The position numbers were made by a program, and so were the translations under genes. Shown here one piece after another: positions 16,586 to 26,932 of a stretch of DNA of 64,000 nucleotides. The DNA lies in contig NZ_CACSHH010000006.1 in NCBI RefSeq assembly GCF_902705545.1, positions 42,460-106,459 of the forward strand, read 5' to 3'. Within the stretch, counting starts at the first letter, position 1. Every line of letters starts with the position of its first letter. This DNA is from Chlamydia sp. 17-3921. GTDB lineage: Bacteria > Chlamydiota > Chlamydiia > Chlamydiales > Chlamydiaceae. The notes below the pieces were generated by a model. The model saw only the letters and a program-made list of their open reading frames with translations. It was not told where the DNA came from and searched no databases.

Positions 16586-17470
16586 ATGAAAAAAATAATC
16601 TTAGGTTTTTTTGTTTTTGTTGGTTTTCTTTTTTCCAGTATTTTTTTATGGGATAATGTTCCCATAGCGCATAAAGCTATGCGATTTGCTGCGGATCAAA
16701 GTGCCGGTGTTCTTTCAAAAAGCTATCGTTTCATGCGAAAAATTGCAGGAATTGAAAGATTAGAAGTTTTTGAACGCCATATTTCTGCTGAACAAGCTTT
16801 AGCTTTATTTCCAGAGTTTCGAGAAAAAAAAACATTTGTAGAACTTAATTTTATTCCTCATGTTCTCATGCGTGTGCGCTTTTCTAAGGAAGACTTGAGT
16901 AAAAGAAATATGGTGAGTCAAGAGGGAGAAATTCTTTGGAGTCTAGTCAATGGAGAAATGGTTTTAAATACTGGAACATGGGCTTGTTCTAAAGGATTTC
17001 AAGAATGTCTTTTGCTCAATGCTGACAAACAAGATATTTATGTAATGCAAGCTTTAGCAGGTCTTGGTGGTGCTGCTTCTAAGGATTCTTTGATACAAGC
17101 TTTGGCTATGAAAAATCTTAGAGCAGAAAAAGTTATTAAAGAGTGTCACAAGAAAAAATTAGTATTTGCTTCTGGTAGTCACATCAGTACTCATTTTCAA
17201 CAACTTCATCCTATTAAAGGTTGTATCACAACTTTACATAACCCCCCTGTTTGGTTACAAAAGCCTGTGGGTTCCGTCTTTTTTCCTGCACAATATTCTG
17301 AAGATAAAGTATTGCGTTTAGTTCGTATGATTTTTGGGAGTAATTTTTTAATTCTACGTAGTTCTACTGTGTATGTTCCTGTATACAAGGTATTTCTTGT
17401 TTCTTCGGACAATAGTGTTCGTATAGAGTATGTTAATGGTGTAACAGGGAAACTTTTCTACGATATCTGA
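16586..17470 (+). CDS. Predicted exported/envelope protein
   Basis: A 294-residue protein with an N-terminal hydrophobic segment (residues 4-22, IILGFFVFVGFLFSSIFLW) preceded by lysines, so exported or membrane anchored. The remainder is mixed alpha/beta with no recognised domain. Two cysteines in ACSKGFQEC are spaced for a possible disulfide. By order it matches CT546, described as a predicted outer membrane protein. It diverges from the BamD-like operon and converges with dnaE (6-base gap). Its upstream spacer has AAAAAGG before the ATG. Confidence 0.72.
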   Translation: MKKIILGFFVFVGFLFSSIFLWDNVPIAHKAMRFAADQSAGVLSKSYRFMRKIAGIERLEVFERHISAEQALALFPEFREKKTFVELNFIPHVLMRVRFSKEDLSKRNMVSQEGEILWSLVNGEMVLNTGTWACSKGFQECLLLNADKQDIYVMQALAGLGGAASKDSLIQALAMKNLRAEKVIKECHKKKLVFASGSHISTHFQQLHPIKGCITTLHNPPVWLQKPVGSVFFPAQYSEDKVLRLVRMIFGSNFLILRSSTVYVPVYKVFLVSSDNSVRIEYVNGVTGKLFYDI

Positions 17471-17476
17471 TAGGAA

Positions 17477-20400
17477 CTATACTGTAATGACTTGAATAGG
17501 AAGATTTTCTATTTTTAATTCATTACAAAGAGCTGAAATATCTTCTGAAACAAAGTATTCTGTATCTGGAGATATAGAAGCTATTCTCTCAAGATCTTTT
17601 GTAAAAACTAAAGATAGGGGTCTTGATCCTGGATATTTCTTCACAATCTGCTTTAAGATACAAAGATGACTGTGGTGTAACTTATTCATATTTAAAGATA
17701 AGACTAGAGGTGCTGTTGCTTGCATCTTCGGTGGTTTAGAAGTTTCTACAGGTTTTTGTTGCTTATTTTGAATATTATTAGAGGATGTCATATATGAATA
17801 TTTCTGTACTTGTGTCTTAATCTTATCGAAAATTTCGTCATATTCTCGCAATATTTGATCATTTACTGTTGTAAGATCTGTCATCCAACGACAAGATACT
17901 CGTAAAGAATCACTACGTTTATCAATTAGAAGAATCGCATAAATAAGTCGATCTTCTTCTAATAATTCCTGATATTTCGCATACATTTCCGGCCAAATAG
18001 GTAATTCATAGGAGTCTATGCCATCACTGACTCGAAGAATAGCAAATTTTTTTTGTCCCTTAGAGGAAAGCTTGGTAGAAACTTTATCTATAACGAAAAT
18101 AGTTCGTATTACAGAACCATGGGAGAGATTTTCAAATTCTCCAGGAGGAACAACAGACAAACGAGGTAAAATGTCGCGAACGGCATCTATAGGATGCTCT
18201 GTAAGATATATTCCTAGAAGTTCTTTTTCTTTTTTAAGAATTTCTTTTTTAGAGCGGAAGACAATATCTTTTGGTATGCCGCTGGAACGCTGATTTTGGT
18301 GATGCATAGCTTCTAAAGAGAAAAAAGTCATCACTCCTGTTGCAGCTTCTTTTTTTTCTTTAGACACTGAGTCATAAAGAGACTCCATAGTTGCAAGAAC
18401 TAAGTCTCGATTTGGTTCGAAGCAATCGAAGCAACCAGCATCAATAAGATTTTCTATATTTTTTTTAGAAACTTTTTTGAAATCCGAGCGTCGAATAAAA
18501 TCTTGGATGCTTTGATAAGGTCCATGAAGATTTCGTTCTTCTACAATACTCTCAATAAGACCTTTCCCAACTCCTTTGATAGCTCCCATTGCAAAACGAA
18601 CACCTTCGTCTGTAGCAACAAAGTTGTTGTTAGAAATATTTATATGAGGTGGTAAGATAGAAATATCCATACTCTGGGCTTCTCGGATAAGTTTTCCTAC
18701 CTTCTCAATGTCGTCAGAATCGCAAGTAAGTAATGCTGCTAACCACTCCTTGGGGTAATTGGCTTTAAGATATGCCGTTGTATAGGTTATAAGGCCGTAG
18801 GCAGCAGCATGAGATTTATTAAATCCGTAGGAAGCAAATTTTTCCATCTTATCAAAGATTAACGTTGCAACCTTGGAATCGATATTATTGTTACAAGCTC
18901 TTTCACAGAATTTTGAACGTTCTTGAACCATTTGTTGCAAATCTTTTTTCCCCATAGCACGACGCAAGACATCGCCTTCCCCTAAGGAATAGTTTGCTAA
19001 GGCTCCTGCAATTTGCATAACCTGTTCTTGATAGACCATGATCCCATAAGTTTCTTTTAGAATTGGCTCCATAAGAGGATGATCGTATTCAATTTGTTCT
19101 CTACCGTGTTTACGATTAATAAATGAGGGAATCATATCCATTGGGCCAGGACGATATAGAGCACAAATAGCTATAATTTCTTCAAACAAATCTGGGCGAA
19201 GATTTTTTGCCAATTCTTGCATTCCCTTGGATTCCATTTGAAATACGCCCATGGTTTTCCCTTGGTGTAGAAGAGAGAACGTTGTTTTATCATCCAATGG
19301 TAAGGTTGCCATAGTTAATTTTTTGTTTGTCTTTCTTTGAATTTCAGACATAGCAAGATGAATGCTTGTCAGAGTCTTTAATCCTAAGAAGTCAACTTTA
19401 AGCATACCAACACTCTCTACAGGCTTCATAGAGTATTGTGTGGTAATCATAGATGAATCTTTAGAAATACAAATGGGAATGTGATGTGTAAGAGGATCTC
19501 CGCAAATGATGACACCTGCAGCATGAACTCCTGTATTTCTTATAGACCCCTCGAGACGTAATGCCATATCAAGGACTTGTGCAGATTCTTCGTCATCTAC
19601 ATACAGTTGATGTAAGTCGGGATCTGTTTCTAAAGCTTTTGATAAAGTTGTGTTCAGTTCTGGAATATGTTTAGCTATGTAATTTACTTTAGATAAAGGC
19701 ATATCTAAAGTTCTGCCAACATCTTTGATCGCCATTTTGGCTTTCATAGTTCCAAAAGTAATGATTTGAGCTACGTTATCCTTCCCATGTCTTTCAATGG
19801 CATAGTTAATCACATGTTCTCGACCTTCCATACAAATATCAATGTCGATATCAGGATAGGAAATTCGTTCTGGATTGATAAATCTTTCAAAGAATAGATC
19901 AAAGCGTATAGGTTCTATTTCTGTAATACCAAGAAGAAATAACATTACAGACCCTGCCCCTGACCCTCTCCCAGGACCGACAGGAATATTATTTGCTTTT
20001 GCCCAGTGAATGATATCCCAAACGATTAAAAGGTAGTCGCACATTCCCTTAGGAATGATAATGGACATTTCCATTTCCATTCTTCCTCTTACGAAATCCA
20101 AAGGATCTTGATTTGGGAATTTTCTGGCGACATGAGCAAGAGCTTCTGGAGTATATTTTGTCGTTAAACCTTTTTCGCAGAGCTCTCTTAGAAATGCTGA
20201 AGAAGCTTCATATCTATCTTGTTCTGTGTAATTTCCTTTTGTCTTTAGAGAATCTGGAACATAGATAGGATAATGCTTTGTTGTGAAATCGAGTTTTAAA
20301 TTACAACGTTGAGCAACTTGCAGAGTGTTTGTAACGATTTCAGGAATATCTGCAAAGAGTTCCAACATCTGTTGAGGAGATTTAAAATAGAATTCACGAC

Positions 20401-21202
20401 TACTATAAACTTTCCGTTTGGGGTTAGGAATATATGTATTTTGTTTAGCCGTTCTTACTGTTTCTCCAGATTGTATATTCAATAAGATTTCATGAGCTTT
20501 CCAGTCTTCGGGATTAATATAATGAATATCATTAGTTGCTACGGAAAGGATTCCTAAGCGTTGACTTACTGCCAGTACAGTAGTATTGATACGCGTTTGT
20601 TTATCTATGAAACTATAGTATTCTTGTTTTAGCCACTCTTCATTTAAGTTGGCGATTTTTTCTTCTGACATTTTGTGTAACTGTATTTCAGAAAAATAAT
20701 CATCTTTGAAGAGTTCTTGATACCAACGAAGTTCTCGTTCCAAAGCATCTTCGGATTCTAAAGCTGCTTCAGATATAGAACTAGACATGCATGAAGATAA
20801 ACAAATGAGGCCTTCAGAGTATTGTTTTAATAGTTCTTTGTCGATTCTTGGGACGTAGTAAAACCCTTCTACAAAGGCTAAAGAAGTTAACAAACAGAGA
20901 TTACGGTAACCTTGTTCATTTTTACATAAAAGAATAAGATGATTTGCTACTCGACTTCTCTTTTCTTTTTTCTTATCAAAACGAGAACTTGGTGCTATAT
21001 AACATTCACAACCAATAATCGGTTTGATTTTTTGTTGAGAACAAGTCTTATAAAAATCAACAGCTCCAAAAAGATTTCCATGATCTGTTAATGCTAACGC
21101 GGGAATTTCGTATTCTTTAGCTTTTGCAACAAAGTCTTTGATGGAGCAGGTCGCATCAAGGATAGAATATTGCGAATGGCAATGCAGAGGAATCCAAGAC
21201 AA
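17477..21202 (-). CDS. dnaE: DNA polymerase III alpha subunit
   Basis: A 1241-residue C-family replicative polymerase. The N-terminal PHP domain (about 1-250) carries HCHSQYSILDA and LALTDHGNLFGAV. The palm active site PDIDIDIC lies near residue 450. Fingers and helix-hairpin-helix segments follow (MVYQEQVM, RRAMGKK, FNKSHAAAYG), then an OB-fold domain near 1000-1080 and a divergent C-terminal tail. It lacks its own 3'-5' exonuclease; proofreading would come from DnaQ (29225). The length is close to E. coli DnaE (1160). Its start is 17 bases downstream of the uhpC stop. Confidence 0.96.
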   Translation of the reverse strand: MSWIPLHCHSQYSILDATCSIKDFVAKAKEYEIPALALTDHGNLFGAVDFYKTCSQQKIKPIIGCECYIAPSSRFDKKKEKRSRVANHLILLCKNEQGYRNLCLLTSLAFVEGFYYVPRIDKELLKQYSEGLICLSSCMSSSISEAALESEDALERELRWYQELFKDDYFSEIQLHKMSEEKIANLNEEWLKQEYYSFIDKQTRINTTVLAVSQRLGILSVATNDIHYINPEDWKAHEILLNIQSGETVRTAKQNTYIPNPKRKVYSSREFYFKSPQQMLELFADIPEIVTNTLQVAQRCNLKLDFTTKHYPIYVPDSLKTKGNYTEQDRYEASSAFLRELCEKGLTTKYTPEALAHVARKFPNQDPLDFVRGRMEMEMSIIIPKGMCDYLLIVWDIIHWAKANNIPVGPGRGSGAGSVMLFLLGITEIEPIRFDLFFERFINPERISYPDIDIDICMEGREHVINYAIERHGKDNVAQIITFGTMKAKMAIKDVGRTLDMPLSKVNYIAKHIPELNTTLSKALETDPDLHQLYVDDEESAQVLDMALRLEGSIRNTGVHAAGVIICGDPLTHHIPICISKDSSMITTQYSMKPVESVGMLKVDFLGLKTLTSIHLAMSEIQRKTNKKLTMATLPLDDKTTFSLLHQGKTMGVFQMESKGMQELAKNLRPDLFEEIIAICALYRPGPMDMIPSFINRKHGREQIEYDHPLMEPILKETYGIMVYQEQVMQIAGALANYSLGEGDVLRRAMGKKDLQQMVQERSKFCERACNNNIDSKVATLIFDKMEKFASYGFNKSHAAAYGLITYTTAYLKANYPKEWLAALLTCDSDDIEKVGKLIREAQSMDISILPPHINISNNNFVATDEGVRFAMGAIKGVGKGLIESIVEERNLHGPYQSIQDFIRRSDFKKVSKKNIENLIDAGCFDCFEPNRDLVLATMESLYDSVSKEKKEAATGVMTFFSLEAMHHQNQRSSGIPKDIVFRSKKEILKKEKELLGIYLTEHPIDAVRDILPRLSVVPPGEFENLSHGSVIRTIFVIDKVSTKLSSKGQKKFAILRVSDGIDSYELPIWPEMYAKYQELLEEDRLIYAILLIDKRSDSLRVSCRWMTDLTTVNDQILREYDEIFDKIKTQVQKYSYMTSSNNIQNKQQKPVETSKPPKMQATAPLVLSLNMNKLHHSHLCILKQIVKKYPGSRPLSLVFTKDLERIASISPDTEYFVSEDISALCNELKIENLPIQVITV

Positions 21203-21219
21203 AAAAACTCCAGAGCTAA

Positions 21220-22566
21220 CTATACTTTATGTTCTATAGCATTCCATGTTGGTAAAAACAACATGAGAGCAATAAGAGAACAACATAATAAAGCTAAGAA
21301 AAATCCTTGCCAACCCCAATCTTGAGCAATTTTTCCTAAAGGATAACCAGCAAAAGCTGCTCCAAAGTAAGCAAACCAACCAGCAAATCCACTAGCAGTT
21401 CCTGCAGCTTTTTTATGAGAAAGTTCTGCAGCAGCAAGACCTATCATCATTTGAGGTCCGAATAAGAAAAAGCCAATAACAAAAAGAAATGTTCCATCAA
21501 GCCACCACAAAGTAGAAGAACGACTATACCACATTCCTAAAATAGTAAATAAAAGACCGAGTGAAAAAATAACATTCATCGGGCCTCTTTTCCCCTTGGA
21601 GATTTTATCAGATAGCCATCCAGCAATAAGCATCCCAAATAGACCTCCAATTTCAAATAAAGATACACAGAAGTTTGCTTTAACAGCGGCGTACTTTTTG
21701 ACTTCAATGAGGAACAGAGCACTCCAATCATTTACAGCCATTCTAACGACATAAATAAAGAAAGAAGCAAAGGCTAAAAGCCATATCCATTTATTTGTCA
21801 GTACATAAGAAAATAGAATTTCTCGTGTAGAAAGTTCTTGTTCGACTTCCTCTGTAGGCTTTTCTTTCTGGAGAACATTTTTTTTGTGGTTTAATTTATA
21901 TTTCTCTATAGGGGGGAGTCCTAAGGATTGTGGTGTATCTCTTAGACGATTAATTAAAATAAGTCCCATACCAATGCAAAAAATGCCTGGAATAAACATG
22001 GCTCCTCGCCAACCACAATAATCGATAGCTAAACCTGTGAGAATTGGAATGAGAGCTCCTCCAATGTTATGAGACGTACTCCATAGACTCCACCAGGTCC
22101 CTCGTTCATATTTTGCATACCAGTGTGTTAGCAATCGTGCACATGGTGGCCATCCCCAGCCTTGAAACCATCCATTGACCCCCCACCATAAAGCAAAAAG
22201 GAAAATAGAAGAGGACATTCCGAAAAAGATATTTGTAAGTCCCGTGATAATTAAACCTAGAGCCATGAAATATCTGGGATTAGATTGATCTGATACGACA
22301 CCGCTTACGAATTTGCTAATTCCATAAGAAATATAGAGAGTGCTTCCAATAATACCTAGCTGAGCCTTATCAAATCCCAAATCGGTCATTAATGTTGGCA
22401 TTGCAAAAGTAAAGCTTTTTCTTGTGAAATAGTAAAAAACGTATCCTATAAACATGCTATAGAAAATACGAGATCTCCAATATTTGTATTTTCTTTTGAT
22501 TAATTCAGCATCTTCGAGTTCTTTAATATGCTGTGGAGGTTGGAAGAATTTTGTCCAAATATTCAT
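21220..22566 (-). CDS. uhpC: Hexose-phosphate transporter, UhpC/OPA family
   Basis: A 448-residue major-facilitator carrier with about 12 hydrophobic helices. It begins at the ATG ending at 22566 (MNIWTKFFQPP); a longer frame starting at 22617 lacks support. OPA-family segments are visible: YYFTRKSFTFAMP, FVSGVVSDQSNPRYFMALGLI, WWGVNGWFQGWGWPPCARLL, and LRDTPQSLGLPP in the central loop. Chlamydial UhpC exchanges host glucose-6-phosphate for phosphate, giving the cell its main sugar phosphate and feeding glycolysis genes such as pgk and gapA in this window. Upstream of dnaE on the same strand. Confidence 0.92.
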   Translation of the reverse strand: MNIWTKFFQPPQHIKELEDAELIKRKYKYWRSRIFYSMFIGYVFYYFTRKSFTFAMPTLMTDLGFDKAQLGIIGSTLYISYGISKFVSGVVSDQSNPRYFMALGLIITGLTNIFFGMSSSIFLFALWWGVNGWFQGWGWPPCARLLTHWYAKYERGTWWSLWSTSHNIGGALIPILTGLAIDYCGWRGAMFIPGIFCIGMGLILINRLRDTPQSLGLPPIEKYKLNHKKNVLQKEKPTEEVEQELSTREILFSYVLTNKWIWLLAFASFFIYVVRMAVNDWSALFLIEVKKYAAVKANFCVSLFEIGGLFGMLIAGWLSDKISKGKRGPMNVIFSLGLLFTILGMWYSRSSTLWWLDGTFLFVIGFFLFGPQMMIGLAAAELSHKKAAGTASGFAGWFAYFGAAFAGYPLGKIAQDWGWQGFFLALLCCSLIALMLFLPTWNAIEHKV

Positions 22567-22812
22567 CGAAATTCCAGTTTTAAAATCTTTATATTGCAGA
22601 GAAAAAATGCAAAACAATCCTCAGATTAACATAAGGTATGGCAAAAAACAAGAAAGGAATAGAGAGTTAACATGTAGACAAACCTTCTGAGAATATGAAT
22701 TTTACTTGGTTATTTATGGTCTTTGCAAAATAATAATGAAACGTTTTGGGAAACGAGATCATTAATATTGATTAGAGATCTTAATAGAAGCGCTGTAAAC
22801 CACAATTAGCAA

Positions 22813-23013
22813 ATGAAATGGTCTAAATTTATTTTGTTAAGCTTGTTTTTGTCTCCAATAGGAGTAAATGTTAACCAGGAGTCAAGACCTTTAATGACGC
22901 TTCGGTTTTCCCTAGAAGGGTGCGTATGCATGCTGCAAGATAATTTTCCTATATACGAAATTATAGAACCTATTCATCCAGAATGTCTCGTTTATTACGA
23001 AGGGTGGGTTTGA
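22813..23013 (+). CDS. Possible small exported protein
   Basis: A 66-codon frame in the 476-base gap between uhpC and hisS. Residues 1-18 look like a signal peptide (MKWSKFILLSLFLSPIG), followed by a short polar region with three cysteines (GCVCML and PECLVYY). There is no good Shine-Dalgarno sequence before the ATG (CACAATTAGCAA). The rest of the gap is AT-rich with no other gene. Could be a real Chlamydia-specific secreted peptide or chance. Confidence 0.38.
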   Translation: MKWSKFILLSLFLSPIGVNVNQESRPLMTLRFSLEGCVCMLQDNFPIYEIIEPIHPECLVYYEGWV

Positions 23014-23093
23014 TTTTGCTCTTTATCTAAATTTTGGATATTCTAGCTTACTATTAAGAAAAAAGTTCTCAACCTGAAAGTGAAAGACTGTGT

Positions 23094-24386
23094 GTGACTA
23101 TAGATTTGCCTAAAGGGGTATTTGATGTATTCCCTTATTTGACTAATTCGAAGCATTTGTGGCGACTTTCTACACTATGGCTAAGTGTAGAGAATGCCAT
23201 TCGCAAGCTTTGTTCTCTGTACGGATTTAGTGAGATCCGTACACCTGTTTTTGAAAAGACAGAATTGTTTTCTCGTATTGGAGATTATAGTGATATTGTT
23301 AAAAAAGAAATGTATTCTTTTTTAGATAAAAAAGGTCGTTCATTAACTTTAAGACCAGAAGGTACTGCGCCTGTTGTGCGTGCCTTTATAGAGCATTTCT
23401 CAGATCGTCGTAGCGATAATAAATTTTATTATATTCTTCCAATGTTTCGTTATGAGCGTCAACAGTCTGGAAGATATCGTCAACATCATCAATTTGGTGT
23501 CGAGGCTATAGGAGTAAGACATTCTTTAAGAGATGCAGAAATTCTAGCTTTACTTTGGACTTTTTATAAGCAAGTTGGTTTGCAGCACATGCATATACAA
23601 CTTAATTTTCTAGGTTCTGCTGACACAAGAAAGCGCTATTGTGAGGTTTTGCGAATCTATTTTGAAGAACATTTTAATCTTTTATCAGACTTAAGCAAAG
23701 ATAGATATAAAACGAATTTATTGCGAATTCTAGATTCAAAAGAACCGGAAGATCAAGAAATAATTCACCACGCTCCCCCTATTTTAGATTATGTTTCTGA
23801 TACAGATCGAGAGTATTTTGATGAGATTTTACGAGCTTTATCTCTTTTAAATATTCCTTATACAATAAACCCTCGCTTGGTTCGAGGTTTAGATTATTAT
23901 TCAGATCTAGTTTTTGAAGCTTTCTCAACGTTTCAAGGGCATGTATATGCTCTAGGAGGAGGAGGGCGTTATGATAATTTAATTGCTGAGTCTGGTGGAC
24001 CTTCAACTCCTGCATGTGGTTTTGGAATTGGATTAGAGCGGGTAATTCAAACTTTATTAGCTCAAGGACAAATTACTATTGATGTTCTCCAGAAATTTCG
24101 TTTAATTCCTTTGGAGCTGGAGGCAGATAATTTTTGTTTCATGTGGGCACAAAAATTACGTGATTTGGGAATTCCGACAGAAATCGAATGGTCTCATAAA
24201 AAAGTAAAAACCGCTTTGCAAGTTGCTAGTGCTGAGCAAGTTTCCCATGTTTGTTTGGTTGGGAAAAGAGAGTTAAGCTCTCAGCTTTTAACTGTTAAAA
24301 ATATGTTTTTGCGGCAAGAGTTTTCCGGATCAAAAGAAGAAATAGAGCAGAGGTTGCTATATGAAATACAGAACACATCATTGTAA
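23094..24386 (+). CDS. hisS: Histidyl-tRNA synthetase
   Basis: A 430-residue class II synthetase. It starts at GTG 23094 (MTIDLPKGVFDVFPY), matching the start of other chlamydial HisRS proteins. Motif 2 is in YYILPMFRYERQQSGRYRQHHQFG, the histidine-specific motif is VRGLDYYSDLVFEAF, and motif 3 is ACGFGIGLERVI. The C-terminal anticodon-binding domain (about 330-430) follows. The last 26 bases overlap aspS, so the two synthetases are translationally coupled. Confidence 0.96.
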   Translation: MTIDLPKGVFDVFPYLTNSKHLWRLSTLWLSVENAIRKLCSLYGFSEIRTPVFEKTELFSRIGDYSDIVKKEMYSFLDKKGRSLTLRPEGTAPVVRAFIEHFSDRRSDNKFYYILPMFRYERQQSGRYRQHHQFGVEAIGVRHSLRDAEILALLWTFYKQVGLQHMHIQLNFLGSADTRKRYCEVLRIYFEEHFNLLSDLSKDRYKTNLLRILDSKEPEDQEIIHHAPPILDYVSDTDREYFDEILRALSLLNIPYTINPRLVRGLDYYSDLVFEAFSTFQGHVYALGGGGRYDNLIAESGGPSTPACGFGIGLERVIQTLLAQGQITIDVLQKFRLIPLELEADNFCFMWAQKLRDLGIPTEIEWSHKKVKTALQVASAEQVSHVCLVGKRELSSQLLTVKNMFLRQEFSGSKEEIEQRLLYEIQNTSL

Positions 24387-26115
24387 TGAATTATCAATAA
24401 ATCATGTTGGTAAGTGTGTTCGCCTTGCTGGTTGGGTACATCGTTTTCGAAATCATGGTGGTGTTGTTTTCATTGATTTACGGGATCGTTTTGGGATAAC
24501 ACAAATAGTTTGTCGAGAAAAAGATGATCAAGAACTACATCAGAGGCTGAATGCTGTGCGTTCTGAGTGGGTTCTTGCTGTTGAGGGGAAAGTTTGTTCT
24601 CGTTTGTCTGGTATGGAAAACCCTAATATTTCTACTGGAGATATTGAAGTTGAAATTCAGAAATTACAGATTTTATCAAAATCTCAAAATTTGCCTTTTT
24701 CTATTTCAGATGAACATATTCAAGTTAACGAAGAGTTACGTTTACAATATCGTTACTTAGATATGCGTCGAGGAGAAATTCTTGATAGATTAACATGTCG
24801 TCATAATGTCATGCTTGCTTGCCGCTCCTTTTTGAGTGAATTAGGCTTTATTGAGGTAGTCACTCCTATACTAGGGAAATCTACTCCTGAGGGTGCTAGA
24901 GATTATGTTGTTCCCTCAAGAATCTATCCTGGAGAATTTTATGCCTTGCCTCAGTCTCCTCAAATTTTTAAGCAGCTTCTTATGGTCGGAGGATTAGATC
25001 GCTATTTTCAAATAGCAACTTGTTTTAGAGACGAAGATTTGCGTGCAGATCGCCAACCTGAATTTGCACAAATTGATATTGAAATGAGTTTTGGGGATAC
25101 TCAAGATCTGTTCCCGATAATAGAGAAGCTTGTGGCTTCAATATTTGCCGTCAAAGGCATAGAGATTTCTCTACCTTTGCTTAAAATGACTTATAAAGAT
25201 GCTATGGATTTTTATGGTACGGATAAGCCTGATCTTCGGTTCGATCTTCGTTTAAAAGATTGTCGCAATCATGCTAAAAATTTTTCTTTTTCTATTTTTT
25301 TAGATCAGCTTGCTCAAGGAGGGACAATTAAAGGTTTTTGTGTTTCTGGAGGAGCAGATATTTCACGTAAGCAATTGGATAGTTATACAGAGTTTGTAAA
25401 ACGTTACGGTGCTATGGGGCTTGTCTGGATTAAAAAACAAGAGAGTGGAGTGTCTTCTAATGTTTCAAAATTTGCTTCAGAAGAAGCTTTTGAAGCTATG
25501 TTTGATGATTTTGGAGCTCAAAATCAAGATATTTTATTACTTATAGCTGCTCCAGAGTCAGTGGCAAATCAGGCTTTAGATCACCTGCGTCGATTAATTG
25601 CTAAAGAGCGTCAGCTTTATGATGAAAATCAGTTTAATTTTGTTTGGATTACAGATTTTCCTTTGTTTACTCTAACAGAAGGCGAGCTTAGTGCTGAGCA
25701 CCATCCTTTTACAGCTCCTTTAGAAGAAGATATTTCTTTATTAGATTCTAAACCATTATCTGTTCGTTCATCAAGTTATGATTTGGTTCTTAATGGATAC
25801 GAGATTGCTTCAGGGTCTCAGCGTATTCATAGTGCAGAATTACAAAATAAAATATTTGCTTTACTAAAGTTATCGCCGCAAAGTATAGAAGAAAAATTTG
25901 GTTTCTTCATAAAAGCTTTAAGTTTTGGTACACCGCCACATTTAGGTATTGCTTTAGGATTAGATCGACTTATAATGGTGTTAACTCAAACGGAAAGTAT
26001 TCGAGAAGTTATTGCATTCCCTAAAACTCAAAAAGCTGCTGATCTCATGATGAATGCTCCTGCAGAAATAATGTCTTCCCAATTAAAAGAGTTAAATATT
26101 AAGGTAGCTTCTTAA
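24361..26115 (+). CDS. aspS: Aspartyl-tRNA synthetase (bacterial type)
   Basis: A 584-residue class IIb synthetase. The N-terminal OB-fold anticodon-binding domain (residues 1-105) has CVRLAGWVHRFRNHGGVVFIDLRDRFG. The catalytic core shows YRYLDMRR, LPQSPQIFKQLLMV, FRDEDLRADRQPEF (motif 2) and GIALGLDRLIM (motif 3). The GAD insertion typical of bacterial enzymes is present at about residues 290-400. The ATG, inside the hisS end, has AGAGG nearby. In chlamydiae this enzyme is probably non-discriminating and works with GatCAB, which I infer from established biology and not from this sequence. Confidence 0.95.
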   Translation: MKYRTHHCNELSINHVGKCVRLAGWVHRFRNHGGVVFIDLRDRFGITQIVCREKDDQELHQRLNAVRSEWVLAVEGKVCSRLSGMENPNISTGDIEVEIQKLQILSKSQNLPFSISDEHIQVNEELRLQYRYLDMRRGEILDRLTCRHNVMLACRSFLSELGFIEVVTPILGKSTPEGARDYVVPSRIYPGEFYALPQSPQIFKQLLMVGGLDRYFQIATCFRDEDLRADRQPEFAQIDIEMSFGDTQDLFPIIEKLVASIFAVKGIEISLPLLKMTYKDAMDFYGTDKPDLRFDLRLKDCRNHAKNFSFSIFLDQLAQGGTIKGFCVSGGADISRKQLDSYTEFVKRYGAMGLVWIKKQESGVSSNVSKFASEEAFEAMFDDFGAQNQDILLLIAAPESVANQALDHLRRLIAKERQLYDENQFNFVWITDFPLFTLTEGELSAEHHPFTAPLEEDISLLDSKPLSVRSSSYDLVLNGYEIASGSQRIHSAELQNKIFALLKLSPQSIEEKFGFFIKALSFGTPPHLGIALGLDRLIMVLTQTESIREVIAFPKTQKAADLMMNAPAEIMSSQLKELNIKVAS

Positions 26116-26170
26116 ATGAGTTATAGTTGTATTTAGCATACCTCAGATAAGTTCAATGATAGGAGAAAAA

Positions 26171-26932
26171 ATGAGTAAGCGATGGAATTTAATTTTAACA
26201 ACAGTAGCTATGGCTTTTTCCATCTCTTCTTGTGATCCAAGTTCTACTCGCAGTCAAAAGCCTCGAGTTGAACAAGAGCATGATGATGACGAAGAAGAAT
26301 TAGTAGAAAACCAGAAGCTATCAAGAACTTTTGGTCATTTGTTAGCGAGACAATTACGAAAATCTGAAGATGTCGTGTTTGATATTTCTGAAGTGGCTAA
26401 AGGGTTACAAAGAGAACTAGCTTGTAAAGATGCTCCACTAACAGAAGCAGAATATGAAGAGAAAATGGCAGAAGTTCAAAAAGTGATATTCGAAAGAAAA
26501 GCAAAAGAAAATCTTTCTCTTGCAGAGAAGTTTTTAAGAGATAACAGCAAGAATGTTGATGTTGTTGAGGTCCAGCCTAATAAACTACAGTATAAAATTA
26601 TAAAAGAAGGCACTGGGAAGGCAATTTCTGGTAAACCTGAGACTTTGTTACATTACAAAGGTTCCTTTATTAATGGTCAGATATTTAGTAGTTCTAACGA
26701 TAGTAAAGAACCTATTTTATTGCCTTTAAATCAAACTATTCCAGGATTTGCTTTAGGAATGCAAGGAATGAAAGAAGGAGAAACCCGAATTCTTTATATT
26801 CACCCTGATCTTGCTTATGGAACTTCAGGACAGCTTCCCCCAAATTCTTTGTTAATTTTTGAAATTCATTTGATTCAAGCTAATGAAGAAGGAGTAGCAA
26901 CAGCGGAAGAAGATCCTTCTATAGCATCATGA
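26171..26932 (+). CDS. mip: Mip-like FKBP-type peptidyl-prolyl isomerase lipoprotein
   Basis: The protein has 253 residues from ATG 26171; a frame starting at 26156 would place the AGGAG at 26161-26165 inside the gene. The signal ends in the lipobox SISSC with the acylated cysteine at residue 21. An acidic linker (DDDEEEL) precedes a helical dimerisation domain (about 45-135). The FKBP domain (about 145-240) includes ETLLHYKGSFINGQIFSSS, IPGFALGMQGMKEGETR and HPDLAYGTSGQLPPNSLLIFEI. Mip proteins are surface or periplasmic prolyl isomerases needed for infectivity. The stop overlaps the trmL start. Confidence 0.95.
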   Translation: MSKRWNLILTTVAMAFSISSCDPSSTRSQKPRVEQEHDDDEEELVENQKLSRTFGHLLARQLRKSEDVVFDISEVAKGLQRELACKDAPLTEAEYEEKMAEVQKVIFERKAKENLSLAEKFLRDNSKNVDVVEVQPNKLQYKIIKEGTGKAISGKPETLLHYKGSFINGQIFSSSNDSKEPILLPLNQTIPGFALGMQGMKEGETRILYIHPDLAYGTSGQLPPNSLLIFEIHLIQANEEGVATAEEDPSIAS

